A stretch of 5,643 bases of DNA from Acidobacteriota bacterium. Lineage in GTDB: Bacteria > Acidobacteriota > Terriglobia > Bryobacterales > Bryobacteraceae. The position numbers and the translations under genes were made by a program. The DNA is taken from contig CANNLB010000235.1 of the NCBI GenBank assembly GCA_947505565.1, positions 1 to 5,643 on the forward strand. The letters run 5' to 3'. Positions 1 to 5,643 of this stretch are shown here, in pieces. The first letter of the stretch is position 1, and each line of letters opens with the position of its first letter. A model generated the notes under the pieces. It did no database searches, had not been told where the DNA came from, and was given only the letters and a program-made list of their open reading frames with translations.

Positions 1-126
1 ATCGACCCCATTTAATGCCGCAACCGCCTGCTCCTGCATAACGGGTCAATAGGGGGCCGAAAGGCTAATTAAAAGATGTCAATGAACGAAGGCTTAAGAA
101 TGGAAGTAGATTGCTAGAGCCTGCCC
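1..126. other. Non-coding flank, nothing recognised
   Basis: This stretch lies downstream of the minus-strand secreted-protein gene that ends at 127. All three plus-strand frames open at the left edge close within about 50 bases, so no partial gene enters from the left on that strand. I see no convincing hairpin followed by a T-run on either strand. The best local structure is a 3-bp GCC-GAAA-GGC mini-hairpin near 56-65, too weak to call a terminator. Confidence 0.5.
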
Positions 127-591
127 TTATTTCGCCGCTGTTTCCTGCCGCTCAAAGACCACCGACTGCTCCATCGAGCCTTGTGGGGCGTCAATTTTTC
201 GCTGCAACGTCATCGTCTTCTTGTCGTCGGACAGGGTCATCCGGTCACTGAGTTCCACTTCAGTTCCATTGAAATTCAACTTGCTCTTGACTACCAAGAC
301 CTCGCCGTCCCACTTGGTGACTGACTTCAACTCATTCCCTCGCATCTCACTCTTCGTCTCTTTGCCGTCCGTGGCCAGATTCATGATGGCCTTCCATTCG
401 CCTCGTTCGGAAGCCTGCGTCTCTTCGATTTTGAGAGTCGGCTCCTTGTGATCAATCACCCTAGTGTACTTATCGGGGCTCGGAAACGGGCCAAAAGTAC
501 TCTTCGTGACGTTCGCTTTCCAGGAACCGGAGAAATCTGGCGCCGACCAAGCACCAAGGGCACCGACAAGCAAAGCAAATGCGAGCTTCAT
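127..591 (-). CDS. Small secreted lipocalin-like protein of unknown function
   Basis: The product is about 154 residues and is probably exported. Residues 1-17 form a signal peptide: a Lys at position 2, a hydrophobic core AFALLVGALGAW and a likely cleavage after AWSA. The mature protein opens with DFSGSWKANVTKSTFG, an opening I associate with small secreted beta-rich (lipocalin-like) proteins common in Acidobacteriota. The remainder alternates charged and hydrophobic residues as expected of a beta-barrel (KSVTKWDGEVLVVKSKLNF, MTLSDDKKTMTLQRKI), with no cysteines and no visible catalytic motif. I chose the ATG at 591 because it puts the Lys and hydrophobic core at the N-terminus. An in-frame TTG at 609 would add six residues (MRYTLG) and has a GAAGG about 4 bases upstream, so it remains possible. 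The gene diverges from the HEAT-like gene. No ligand or role can be read from the sequence. Confidence 0.75.
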   Translation of the reverse strand: MKLAFALLVGALGAWSAPDFSGSWKANVTKSTFGPFPSPDKYTRVIDHKEPTLKIEETQASERGEWKAIMNLATDGKETKSEMRGNELKSVTKWDGEVLVVKSKLNFNGTEVELSDRMTLSDDKKTMTLQRKIDAPQGSMEQSVVFERQETAAK

Positions 592-597
592 GCCCAA

Positions 598-603
598 AGT
601 ATA
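598..603 (-). promoter_or_regulatory. Possible -10 box for the secreted-protein gene
   Basis: On the minus strand a TATACT hexamer (one mismatch to TATAAT) ends exactly 6 bases before the ATG at 591. That is the spacing expected if transcription starts at the A of the ATG, giving a leaderless mRNA. No good -35 hexamer is seen about 17 bases upstream, and there is no Shine-Dalgarno sequence at the usual distance from this ATG, so this is only a candidate. Confidence 0.25.
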
Positions 604-655
604 TCGCAACCAGCCTTCAAGCTTTCGTCGTGAGTACCGATAAGTCCCCTATAAA

Positions 656-1540
656 ATGCCCACCAACCTCGAAAATTGGACGTCTGTGATGGCTGGTTGT
701 GCTATCAGTGTCGCGCGCCAACTAGACAGTTGGATCGGGCTCTCGCATCCGCCCGACCTCTTCGAATACCTAACGAGAACCATCCAGCAGGGGCCCAGCG
801 AACAGGCGGACTTTCTCGTCGAAGGACACGTCATTTCCCGCACCTTGTTGGATCCGGACGCTTTGTCTGTCGAGCAGGCGAAAGTCCTGATGGGCCTCAC
901 GATGGCCCAGGACTCCTCGTACGACACCAAGCTTTTACAGCGACTGCTCTCCGGTCGCGCTTGGCCTGCCGAGGTCCCGGTCGCCGAGGTCCAACGTTGC
1001 CTGGAACTCGTGGAGGACACGCCAGACCCCAATCGCATCTCCGTGACGCTGTTGAAGTTCGCGCGCCACCCGGATGTCCGTGTCCAGGCCCAAGCCGCCA
1101 AAATCCTTGGCCGGTACATGCAGAACGTCTCCAAGATCGAAGAGCTATACCTCAATCCCAACGAACGGGTCCGAGCCAATCTCATCGAAGGCATCGCCCG
1201 TCGCGTCGATCCGGAAATCCTCATGCCGCTGGTCGAACAAGCCGCCAAAGAGCCATCAAGCCGGGTCTCCACGATGGCGCTCGCCATCCTCGCCCGCCGC
1301 GGCCACAAAATGAGTCAAACCCTGCTCGCCATGCGACGCCGGTCAAAAGAAGACAGCATCAGTTGGGCCGCAAACTTCGCGCACGAAGCCTTCGTGCGGC
1401 CCTTCCAAACAGGAGACTTGGGCGCTCTAGCGACGGCCCTTGCCCGGTCCAACAGCGGGGACAGTCCGCAACCGGCTGTGATGTCGGCTGTAGCCAAAGT
1501 AGATGGCCAAGCCGAGTCCCATCCAGACGAAGAGTCGTAG
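656..1540 (+). CDS. HEAT-like repeat protein of unknown function
   Basis: The product is 294 residues, probably cytoplasmic, with no signal peptide or membrane segment. Residues about 125-216 carry at least three HEAT-like helical repeats, recognisable from HPDVRVQAQAAKILGR (138-153), NPNERVRANLIEGIAR (167-182) and EPSSRVSTMALAILARRG (199-216). Each has the loop Pro/Asp followed by a V-R-containing helix, and they are spaced about 30 residues apart. Such repeats form an alpha-solenoid that normally binds another protein; the partner is unknown. The N-terminal 120 residues look helical and resemble nothing I recognise. The tail after residue 240 is polar and low in complexity (PQPAVMSAVAKVDGQAESH), so probably disordered. 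Codons 258-294 lie antisense to the end of the downstream permease gene. The ATG at 656 lacks a clear ribosome binding site; the ATG at 689 (residue 12) is a rival start. Confidence 0.8.
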   Translation: MPTNLENWTSVMAGCAISVARQLDSWIGLSHPPDLFEYLTRTIQQGPSEQADFLVEGHVISRTLLDPDALSVEQAKVLMGLTMAQDSSYDTKLLQRLLSGRAWPAEVPVAEVQRCLELVEDTPDPNRISVTLLKFARHPDVRVQAQAAKILGRYMQNVSKIEELYLNPNERVRANLIEGIARRVDPEILMPLVEQAAKEPSSRVSTMALAILARRGHKMSQTLLAMRRRSKEDSISWAANFAHEAFVRPFQTGDLGALATALARSNSGDSPQPAVMSAVAKVDGQAESHPDEES

Positions 1541-2893
1541 CCAGTTCGACCAGCCCAGCCCCGCCATCAGCGCCAAATTCACAAGCACTCCCATCACGGG
1601 AACCAGGGGCACCCAAGGCGTCTTGAACGGACGCGGCAAGTCCGGATGCGTCTTCCGCATGACCAGAATCCCGCCGCATACCAGCACAAACGCGAACAGC
1701 GTCCCAATCGACGTCATCTCGCCTACCACCGAAATCGGGGCAAACGCGCTAAACAAGCTCACAAAGACCATAAACAGCAGATTGCTCCGCCACGGCGTCT
1801 GCCACTTCGGATGAATGTCGCTGAACAGCTTGGGCAACAGCCCGTCCCGGGACATCGAATAGAACACCCGGCTCTGGCCTAACAACATCACGAGAATTAC
1901 CGACGTCAATCCCGCCAGCACCGCCAGCTTCATCGTAATCGCCAGCCACGTGTACGGCATCTTGTTCAGCGCCAGCGTCAACGGGCTCGGTACGTTCAGC
2001 TCTTTGTAGTTCACAATGCCCGTCAACACGTGGGCGTAGAGAATAAACAAAATTGTACAGATAATCAGCGAGCCGATAATTCCAATCGGCATGTCCCGCT
2101 TCGGATTCTTGGCCTCCTGCGCGGCCGTCGAAACCGCATCAAACCCGATGTAGGCGAAGAAGATCACTCCCGCCGCTCTCAAAATCCCGGTGTAGCCAAA
2201 ACGGCTCGGGCCTTCGTTGGCCGGAATGTAGTTCGCGTGATTCGCGGGGTCGACAAACGACCAGCCGATCGCAATGAACACCACCACCACCGCCACCTTC
2301 AGAACCACGATTACCGCATTCGCCCGGGCTGATTCCTGAATCCCGCGCATCAACAAAATCGAAATCGCGCAAACAATTAAGACCGCCGGGAGGTTGATAA
2401 AGCCCGTTGCCATCGAACCATCCGGCATCTTCACCGCTTCAAACGGACCCGCCAATATTTGTGCCGGCAAGTTGATTCCCAAGTTGTGGAACAACGATAC
2501 CAACGTCCCGCTCCACCCGACCGCCACCGTCGCCGCTCCTACCGCATACTCCAGAACCAAGTCCCATCCGATGATCCAGGCCAGCAACTCGCCCATCGTC
2601 GCGTAGGCATACGTGTACGCCGACCCCGCAATCGGAATCATCGTCGCAAACTCGCTATAGCAAAGCCCCGCAAAGGCGCATCCAATGGCCGCCGCGATAA
2701 AGGCCAGCGTAATCGCCGGGCCCGCATGTTCGGCCGCCGCCACGCCCGTAAGCGTAAAGATGCCCGCTCCGATAATGGCACCTATCCCCAGCGCCACCAG
2801 TTGTGTCGCCGAAAGCGTGCGCTTCAGCTGATGCTCGCCACTCTCTGATTCTTCAATGATCCGCGAAAGCGGCTTAACTGCGAAAAGACTCAT
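1427..2893 (-). CDS. APC-superfamily amino-acid permease, CAT/YfnA-like
   Basis: This 488-residue inner-membrane carrier has about 12 transmembrane helices and is a likely cation-coupled amino-acid importer of the cationic amino-acid transporter (CAT) family, as in bacterial YfnA/ApcT-type proteins. The family N-terminus HQLKRTLSATQLVALGIGA leads into the unwound TM1 motif GAGIF (42-46). Further CAT hallmarks are CYSEFATMIPIAGSAYTYAY (78-97), GWDLVLEY (109-116) and the TM6/loop signature FFAYIGFDAVSTAAQEAKNP (245-264) followed by KRDMP. Length and layout are normal and no segment is missing. The ATG at 2893 is preferred over a longer in-frame start at 2965. It has a strong GGGAAGG site 7 bases upstream and overlaps the stop of the preceding permease as ATGA, and the extra 24 residues are not family-like. 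Despite the CAT family name, bacterial members often carry neutral amino acids, so the substrate is not predictable. The last 37 codons, which include much of TM12, are antisense to the HEAT-like gene. Confidence 0.93.
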   Translation of the reverse strand: MSLFAVKPLSRIIEESESGEHQLKRTLSATQLVALGIGAIIGAGIFTLTGVAAAEHAGPAITLAFIAAAIGCAFAGLCYSEFATMIPIAGSAYTYAYATMGELLAWIIGWDLVLEYAVGAATVAVGWSGTLVSLFHNLGINLPAQILAGPFEAVKMPDGSMATGFINLPAVLIVCAISILLMRGIQESARANAVIVVLKVAVVVVFIAIGWSFVDPANHANYIPANEGPSRFGYTGILRAAGVIFFAYIGFDAVSTAAQEAKNPKRDMPIGIIGSLIICTILFILYAHVLTGIVNYKELNVPSPLTLALNKMPYTWLAITMKLAVLAGLTSVILVMLLGQSRVFYSMSRDGLLPKLFSDIHPKWQTPWRSNLLFMVFVSLFSAFAPISVVGEMTSIGTLFAFVLVCGGILVMRKTHPDLPRPFKTPWVPLVPVMGVLVNLALMAGLGWSNWLRLFVWMGLGLAIYFGYSRHHSRLRTVPAVGPGKGRR

Positions 2894-4221
2894 GCCTTGA
2901 CCTTCCCTTTTGTCCACCAAAAATAAACCGGAATGCCAAGCAGAACGATGATCAGCCCGGGCCACGTAAAGCTTGGTTTATAGAGCAATAACAATAGTTC
3001 AATGCCGCTAGCGAGCACAATATACAACGCCGGCAGCACCGGATAGCCAAACGCCTTGTAGGGTCTCTCCGCATCGGGGCGCGTTCGGCGCAGGACGAAG
3101 ATCCCTACAATCGTCAGAATGTAGAAAAGCAAAACAGCGAATATAACATAGTCGAGCAGTTCACTATAACTGCCCGTCAGCGTTAAGCCACAGGCCCACA
3201 AGCACTGAATCCACAGTGAGGTCACCGGCGCCTGGGTCTTTGGATCCAGTCGAGCCGCCTGCTTGAAGAATAAATCGTCTAGCGCCATGGCGTAGTAAAC
3301 GCGCGCCCCGGCCAGCGTCAGCCCGTTCGCGCAGCCAAAGGTCGATACCATGATCGCCGCCGCCATCACCTGGACCGCCACCGGCCCCAGAATCGCACTC
3401 GCCGCCGCCGTACCTACCCGATCCTGCGCCGCATTCTGAATCTGCTCGAACGGCAGCACCAGCAGATAAGCGTAGTTGGCTAACAGATAAAGCACCGAAA
3501 CCAGCCCCACCCCCAGCAACAACGAAAGCGGCACATTTCTTTTCGGGTTCCGCGTCTCTCCTGCCGTAAACGTCACGTTGTTCCAGGAGTCGGCCGAGAA
3601 CAGCGAACCCACCAGCGCTACGCCCAACACCCGCACCGCCGTCAGCCCATCGAATCCCCCCGCCCAAAAGTTGTCCCCAAAGTTCCGCGTCACCGCCACA
3701 TCATTCCGTCCCACCAGAATCGCCGCGCCGATCAAACCCACCAGCGCCCCGGTCTTGGCTACCGTAAAAACGTTCTGCACCAGCGCCCCGGTCCGCAACC
3801 CCCGCGTGTTCAGCCAGGTCAAAAAAACGATCAGCACAATCGCCACCGTCTTCTGCGGTACATCGGGAACAAACACTCCCAGAAATTTCGCAAAGGCCAC
3901 GGCCACCGCGGCAATCGTTCCCGTCTGGATCACCGTGAAAAACGTCCAACCGTAGAGGAATCCGTACATCGGCCCGAAAGCCTCGCGCAGGTAAACGTAC
4001 TGGCCACCGGCCTTTGGCATCATCGCGGCGAGTTCGCCGTAGCTCAACGCCGCGATCAGCGTCAACAGCGCCGTCACCACCCAAGCCATCAACATCATCC
4101 CCGGTGAGCCCACCTGTCGCCCTATGTCGGCAGCCACAATGAACACCCCGGATCCAATCATCGATCCCATCACGATCGTGGTGGCATCGAACAAACCTAA
4201 ACTCTGTTTTTGGTCTTTCAT
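2890..4221 (-). CDS. APC-superfamily amino-acid permease, LAT/SteT-like
   Basis: This 443-residue inner-membrane carrier has about 12 predicted helices. It resembles bacterial L-type amino-acid transporters such as the Bacillus Ser/Thr exchanger SteT, so exchange or uptake of neutral amino acids is the best guess. TM1 carries GSMIGSGVF (19-27), the broken-helix substrate site of APC carriers. YGELAAMMPKAGGQYVYL (61-78) is the conserved TM2-TM3 segment, and FSADSWNNVTFTAGETRNPK (208-227) is the TM6 signature equivalent to the family's FAYDGWN...GE..NPKRN. The C-terminus ends in a short basic tail (KGKVKA). I chose the ATG at 4221, preceded by GAGGG 10 bases upstream. A GTG start at 4272 would add 17 hydrophilic residues, has no ribosome site and would run through the likely promoter. 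It is the first gene of a two-permease operon and its stop overlaps the next start by 4 bp. Confidence 0.92.
   Translation of the reverse strand: MKDQKQSLGLFDATTIVMGSMIGSGVFIVAADIGRQVGSPGMMLMAWVVTALLTLIAALSYGELAAMMPKAGGQYVYLREAFGPMYGFLYGWTFFTVIQTGTIAAVAVAFAKFLGVFVPDVPQKTVAIVLIVFLTWLNTRGLRTGALVQNVFTVAKTGALVGLIGAAILVGRNDVAVTRNFGDNFWAGGFDGLTAVRVLGVALVGSLFSADSWNNVTFTAGETRNPKRNVPLSLLLGVGLVSVLYLLANYAYLLVLPFEQIQNAAQDRVGTAAASAILGPVAVQVMAAAIMVSTFGCANGLTLAGARVYYAMALDDLFFKQAARLDPKTQAPVTSLWIQCLWACGLTLTGSYSELLDYVIFAVLLFYILTIVGIFVLRRTRPDAERPYKAFGYPVLPALYIVLASGIELLLLLYKPSFTWPGLIIVLLGIPVYFWWTKGKVKA
2901..2907 (-). promoter_or_regulatory. Ribosome binding site fixing the CAT-like permease start
   Basis: GGGAAGG on the minus strand lies 7 bases before the ATG at 2893, inside the last codons of the upstream permease (the Lys-Gly-Lys-Val-Lys-Ala tail). 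Together with the ATGA overlap it supports translational coupling and rules in 2893 as the start of the second permease. Confidence 0.7.
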
Positions 4222-4231
4222 CGGTTGGTTA

Positions 4232-4236
4232 CCCTC
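4232..4236 (-). promoter_or_regulatory. Ribosome binding site of the LAT-like permease
   Basis: GAGGG (within AGAGGGT) on the minus strand ends 10 bases before the ATG at 4221. It favours that start over the upstream GTG at 4272, which has no comparable site. Confidence 0.5.
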
Positions 4237-4237
4237 T

Positions 4238-4268
4238 AGTATGGAGGACTCCTGCAAAGTTGTGTAAA
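4238..4268 (-). promoter_or_regulatory. Candidate promoter of the permease operon
   Basis: On the minus strand TTTACA (4263-4268, 5/6 match to TTGACA) is followed after 19 bases by CATACT (4238-4243, 4/6 match to TATAAT). The spacer is 2 bases longer than ideal. A start about 7 bases downstream would fall on the GAGGG ribosome site, so the exact -10 is doubtful. The spacer contains a small palindrome, AGGAcTCCT (4245-4253). This is the only reasonable promoter-like pair I see in the divergent gap 4222-4322. Confidence 0.25.
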
Positions 4269-4322
4269 CCACGAAATCAGCGGGACTCGGCGCACATCAC
4301 ACGGCGCAGATGGCTACACGCC

Positions 4323-4651
4323 ATGAAGAAAACACTCCTGATGCTGGTCGGATGCACCGCTCTAGCCATGGCCGCCGAACTGGCGACGGTTCGCCCTCCG
4401 TTTGCCACGCAGGTCGGGCAAAATTGCTCCCCGCCGGGGAATATACCGTCCGCACCCTGGACGACGGGGGATCATCCATCGTGAGCGCCCTGGTTGGGGC
4501 CAACGGCGTTCACGCCGCCGTACCCGCCAAGCGAGTGCCGCAGACCGGACCCGGCAGCGCTGACCTCAAGTTCGTCCGCTCACCCAGCGGCCTGAAGCTG
4601 AGCCATATCTTCGTCGCCGACCAGTCTTACTTCTACGAACTGATGCCCTAG
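4323..4651 (+). pseudogene. Small secreted protein gene broken by a 1-base frameshift
   Basis: The gene starts at ATG 4323 with a clear signal peptide (MKKTLLMLVGCTALAMAAEL). That frame reads on to the GGG at 4416-4418 and then becomes unlike a protein, closing shortly before 4485. From 4418 the next frame carries the rest (AKLLPAGEYTVRTLDDGG onward) to the TAG at 4649-4651. Adding one G to the GGG run joins the halves as ...FATQVG-AKLLPAGEYTVR..., a product of about 109 residues. The motif K-L-L-P-A-G-E-Y-T-V matches a pattern I know from small secreted Acidobacteriota proteins of unknown function. Everything downstream of the lesion is free of stops. It is therefore either a recent pseudogene or a sequencing/assembly error. 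No good ribosome site precedes the ATG. The gene diverges from the permease operon. Confidence 0.7.
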
Positions 4652-4677
4652 CGCGGTCGGATAACATCCCGAACGTC

Positions 4678-4708
4678 GCTCCTGGCTTTGTCCAACAACG
4701 CCAGGGGC
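4678..4708. terminator. Long hairpin between convergent genes, possible bidirectional terminator
   Basis: GCTCCTGGC (4678-4686) pairs with GCCAGGGGC (4700-4708) over 9 bp with one G-T wobble. After one mismatch (4687/4699) the stem continues as TTGT/ACAA (4688-4691 with 4695-4698) around a 3-base loop. It lies 26 bases past the plus-strand stop at 4651 and 60 bases past the minus-strand stop at 4769, where a shared terminator would be expected. No T-run follows on either strand, so it is not a textbook intrinsic terminator. It may act with Rho or protect 3' ends. Confidence 0.45.
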
Positions 4709-4768
4709 CCAAACTCTATCGCCCCGTGACGTATAACCCCACTTCCGGCATGAACAAATGATCCCTCG

Positions 4769-5341
4769 TTAACGCAGTCGCCGGATCCACTCCCGCGCCT
4801 TCTGTTCCATATCCCCACCCCGCAACGCGCCAATCACGGCCACCGACTGCGCCCCCGCCTCAATCACCGCGGTCGCACTGTCCAACGTGATGCCGCCAAT
4901 CGCCACCAACGGCCGCGTCGACAATCTCGCGACCTCCCGCAACCCCTCCAGCCCCACCACCGGATCCGGGTTCTCCTTCGACGCCGTCGCAAAAATCGGC
5001 CCCAGCGCGTGGTAGTCCACCGGCTCCTCATTCGCGGCCCGCATCTGCTCGTGGTTATGCGTCGAATAGCCAATCATCCCCACCAACCGGCGTGCCGCGG
5101 CGGGCGGTAAATCCTCCTGCCCCAAATGCAGCCCCGCTCCCAGTAGCGCCGCCACGTCCGCCCGGTCGTTCACGACGAACGTCACGTCCCGGCACAGCTC
5201 CGCAATCGCCGCTGCCGTCGCAAACGCCTCTCGCGTCAATAGCCCCTTATGACGCCATTGCACGATCTCGGCCCCGGCGTCTAAAACCGCCCGCGCCCCC
5301 GCCACCGAATCCACAATCGGATAAAAACGCGGCAATTTCAT
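4769..5341 (-). CDS. thiE: Thiamine-phosphate synthase (ThiE-like)
   Basis: This 190-residue cytoplasmic TIM-barrel enzyme should join hydroxymethylpyrimidine diphosphate and thiazole phosphate to give thiamine phosphate, the coupling step of vitamin B1 synthesis. The family motifs appear in order: QWRHK (28-32; family QLR-K, pyrimidine site), VNDRADVA (57-64) with the Asn-Asp pair for the diphosphate and Mg, GLHLGQEDLP (70-79), GYSTHN (91-96) with the conserved Ser, DYHALGPIFATASKEN (109-124) with Thr and the key Lys122, and VAIGGI (146-151) for phosphate binding. It is slightly short for the family (usually about 200-220), mainly at the N-terminus, but no catalytic motif is missing. Trp29 and His31 in the QWRHK motif are unusual. 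A TenI-type homologue is the alternative, but the intact ND, S and T-K motifs favour ThiE. The start overlaps the preceding peptidase stop as ATGA. No TPP riboswitch is visible in the window. Confidence 0.87.
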   Translation of the reverse strand: MKLPRFYPIVDSVAGARAVLDAGAEIVQWRHKGLLTREAFATAAAIAELCRDVTFVVNDRADVAALLGAGLHLGQEDLPPAAARRLVGMIGYSTHNHEQMRAANEEPVDYHALGPIFATASKENPDPVVGLEGLREVARLSTRPLVAIGGITLDSATAVIEAGAQSVAVIGALRGGDMEQKAREWIRRLR

Positions 5342-5643
5342 GGCTTCAAGTGCTTATCGAAGAATCGAGCCGCCCGGCCGAACGAATCGATCAGCGTCTC
5401 ATCCCGCACAAACCCGTGGTCCTCTTGCGGGTAGAAAATCTCCTCAAACGGCTTGCGTTCCCGAATCAGCTTCTCGGTCAACTGCACCGCGTCCTGGAAC
5501 AGAACGTTCGAATCCCCCATCCCGTGCACAATCTGCAAGTGGTCCTTCAATCCGCTCGTAAACGTAATCGGCGAACTCCGCCGATACGCTTCCGGATGCG
5601 CCGCCGGCGTCGATAGCCGCTCCTGCGTGTAGCCCGGGTTGTA
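5338..5643 (-). CDS. S9 family (DPP IV-type) serine peptidase, C-terminal fragment
   Basis: The frame is open to the window edge, so only the last 101 residues are seen, starting at YNPGYTQERLSTP. This is the C-terminal end of the alpha/beta-hydrolase domain of a prolyl-oligopeptidase-family enzyme. HGMGDSNVLFQ (40-50) supplies the catalytic Asp (Asp44). Its Asn46 matches the Asn that binds substrate in dipeptidyl peptidase IV, where prolyl oligopeptidase has Arg. EDHGF (74-78) holds the catalytic His76. The preceding P-E-A-Y-RR-SSP segment also fits DPP IV-like enzymes. The catalytic Ser, the beta-propeller and any signal peptide lie beyond 5643. Such enzymes cleave dipeptides from peptide N-termini and are often secreted or periplasmic. 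The stop TGA overlaps the thiE start by 4 bp, so the two genes share a transcript. The partial state is due to the window edge, not a truncation. Confidence 0.9.
   Translation of the reverse strand, partial: YNPGYTQERLSTPAAHPEAYRRSSPITFTSGLKDHLQIVHGMGDSNVLFQDAVQLTEKLIRERKPFEEIFYPQEDHGFVRDETLIDSFGRAARFFDKHLKP

Noticed and set aside
58..97. Imperfect direct repeat CGAAAGGCTA / CGAAGGCTTA about 30 bases apart
   Set aside because: It is only about 10 bases with mismatches and no third copy, so chance is the best explanation.
649..1308. A 219-codon antisense open frame opposite the HEAT-like gene
   Set aside because: It is rich in Arg, Ser and Trp, lacks recognisable motifs, and its length is explained by codon bias of the sense gene.
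676..1626. A 316-codon open frame on the plus strand, longer than the HEAT-like frame it overlaps
   Set aside because: Its translation is rich in Arg, Pro and Ser with no domain or periodic structure, typical of a shadow frame in GC-rich DNA. The overlapping frame from 656 has clear HEAT-like repeats.
4222..4272. GTG start at 4272 for the LAT-like permease
   Set aside because: There is no ribosome site ahead of it, the extra residues are not family-like, and the segment overlaps the likely promoter. ATG 4221 has GAGGG upstream.
4410..4425. Programmed -1 ribosomal frameshift joining the two halves of the secreted-protein gene
   Set aside because: The codons GTC GGG CAA AAT do not form an X-XXY-YYZ slippery heptamer in the needed frame, and re-pairing of CAA to GCA would be poor. 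A lost base is simpler.
4648..4833. 61-codon minus-strand frame running across the hairpin and the end of thiE
   Set aside because: It has no motif or ribosome site, and it is mostly explained by the hairpin and by antiphase reading of thiE.
5092..5616. 174-codon plus-strand frame opposite thiE and the peptidase
   Set aside because: It is Pro/Arg-rich with no domain. The minus strand there encodes two well-supported enzymes.

Overview
This window looks like a chromosomal segment of an Acidobacteriota-type bacterium, probably the Solibacter/Bryobacter (Bryobacterales) lineage. The clues are family flavour and GC-rich coding bias: a small secreted protein opening with DFSGSWKANVTKSTFG, a short secreted protein with a KLLPAGEYTVR motif, a HEAT-like repeat protein, and an S9 (DPP IV-type) peptidase next to a metabolic gene. 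This assignment rests on remembered family resemblance and was not searched.

Layout from left to right. Positions 1-126 are non-coding as far as I can see. A small secreted lipocalin-like protein (minus strand, ends at 127) diverges from a HEAT-like repeat protein (plus strand, 656-1540) across a short shared intergenic space. The HEAT gene runs tail to tail into two tandem amino-acid permeases on the minus strand, and the tails overlap by 114 bp. The upstream permease (2890-4221) is LAT/SteT-like and the downstream one (1427-2893) is CAT/YfnA-like. The two are joined by a 4-bp ATGA stop/start overlap, so they almost certainly form a bicistronic operon. Divergent from this operon, on the plus strand, is a small secreted-protein gene (4323-4651) that is intact except for an apparent 1-base deletion near 4416-4418. 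It is either a recent pseudogene or a sequence error. A long hairpin (4678-4708) sits between its end and the convergent end of the next operon. That operon (minus strand) holds the C-terminal part of a DPP IV-type serine peptidase, cut by the window edge, followed by a thiE-like thiamine-phosphate synthase. These two are again joined by a 4-bp ATGA overlap.

Functionally the window is mostly amino-acid uptake (two APC-superfamily carriers), peptide breakdown and thiamine synthesis, plus three proteins of unknown role. I see no tRNA, rRNA, CRISPR array, insertion sequence, phage gene or defence system, and nothing I would call a new system. The features most worth a second look are the 114-bp in-register convergent overlap, the frameshifted secreted-protein gene, the hairpin without a U-tract, and the peptidase-thiE coupling.
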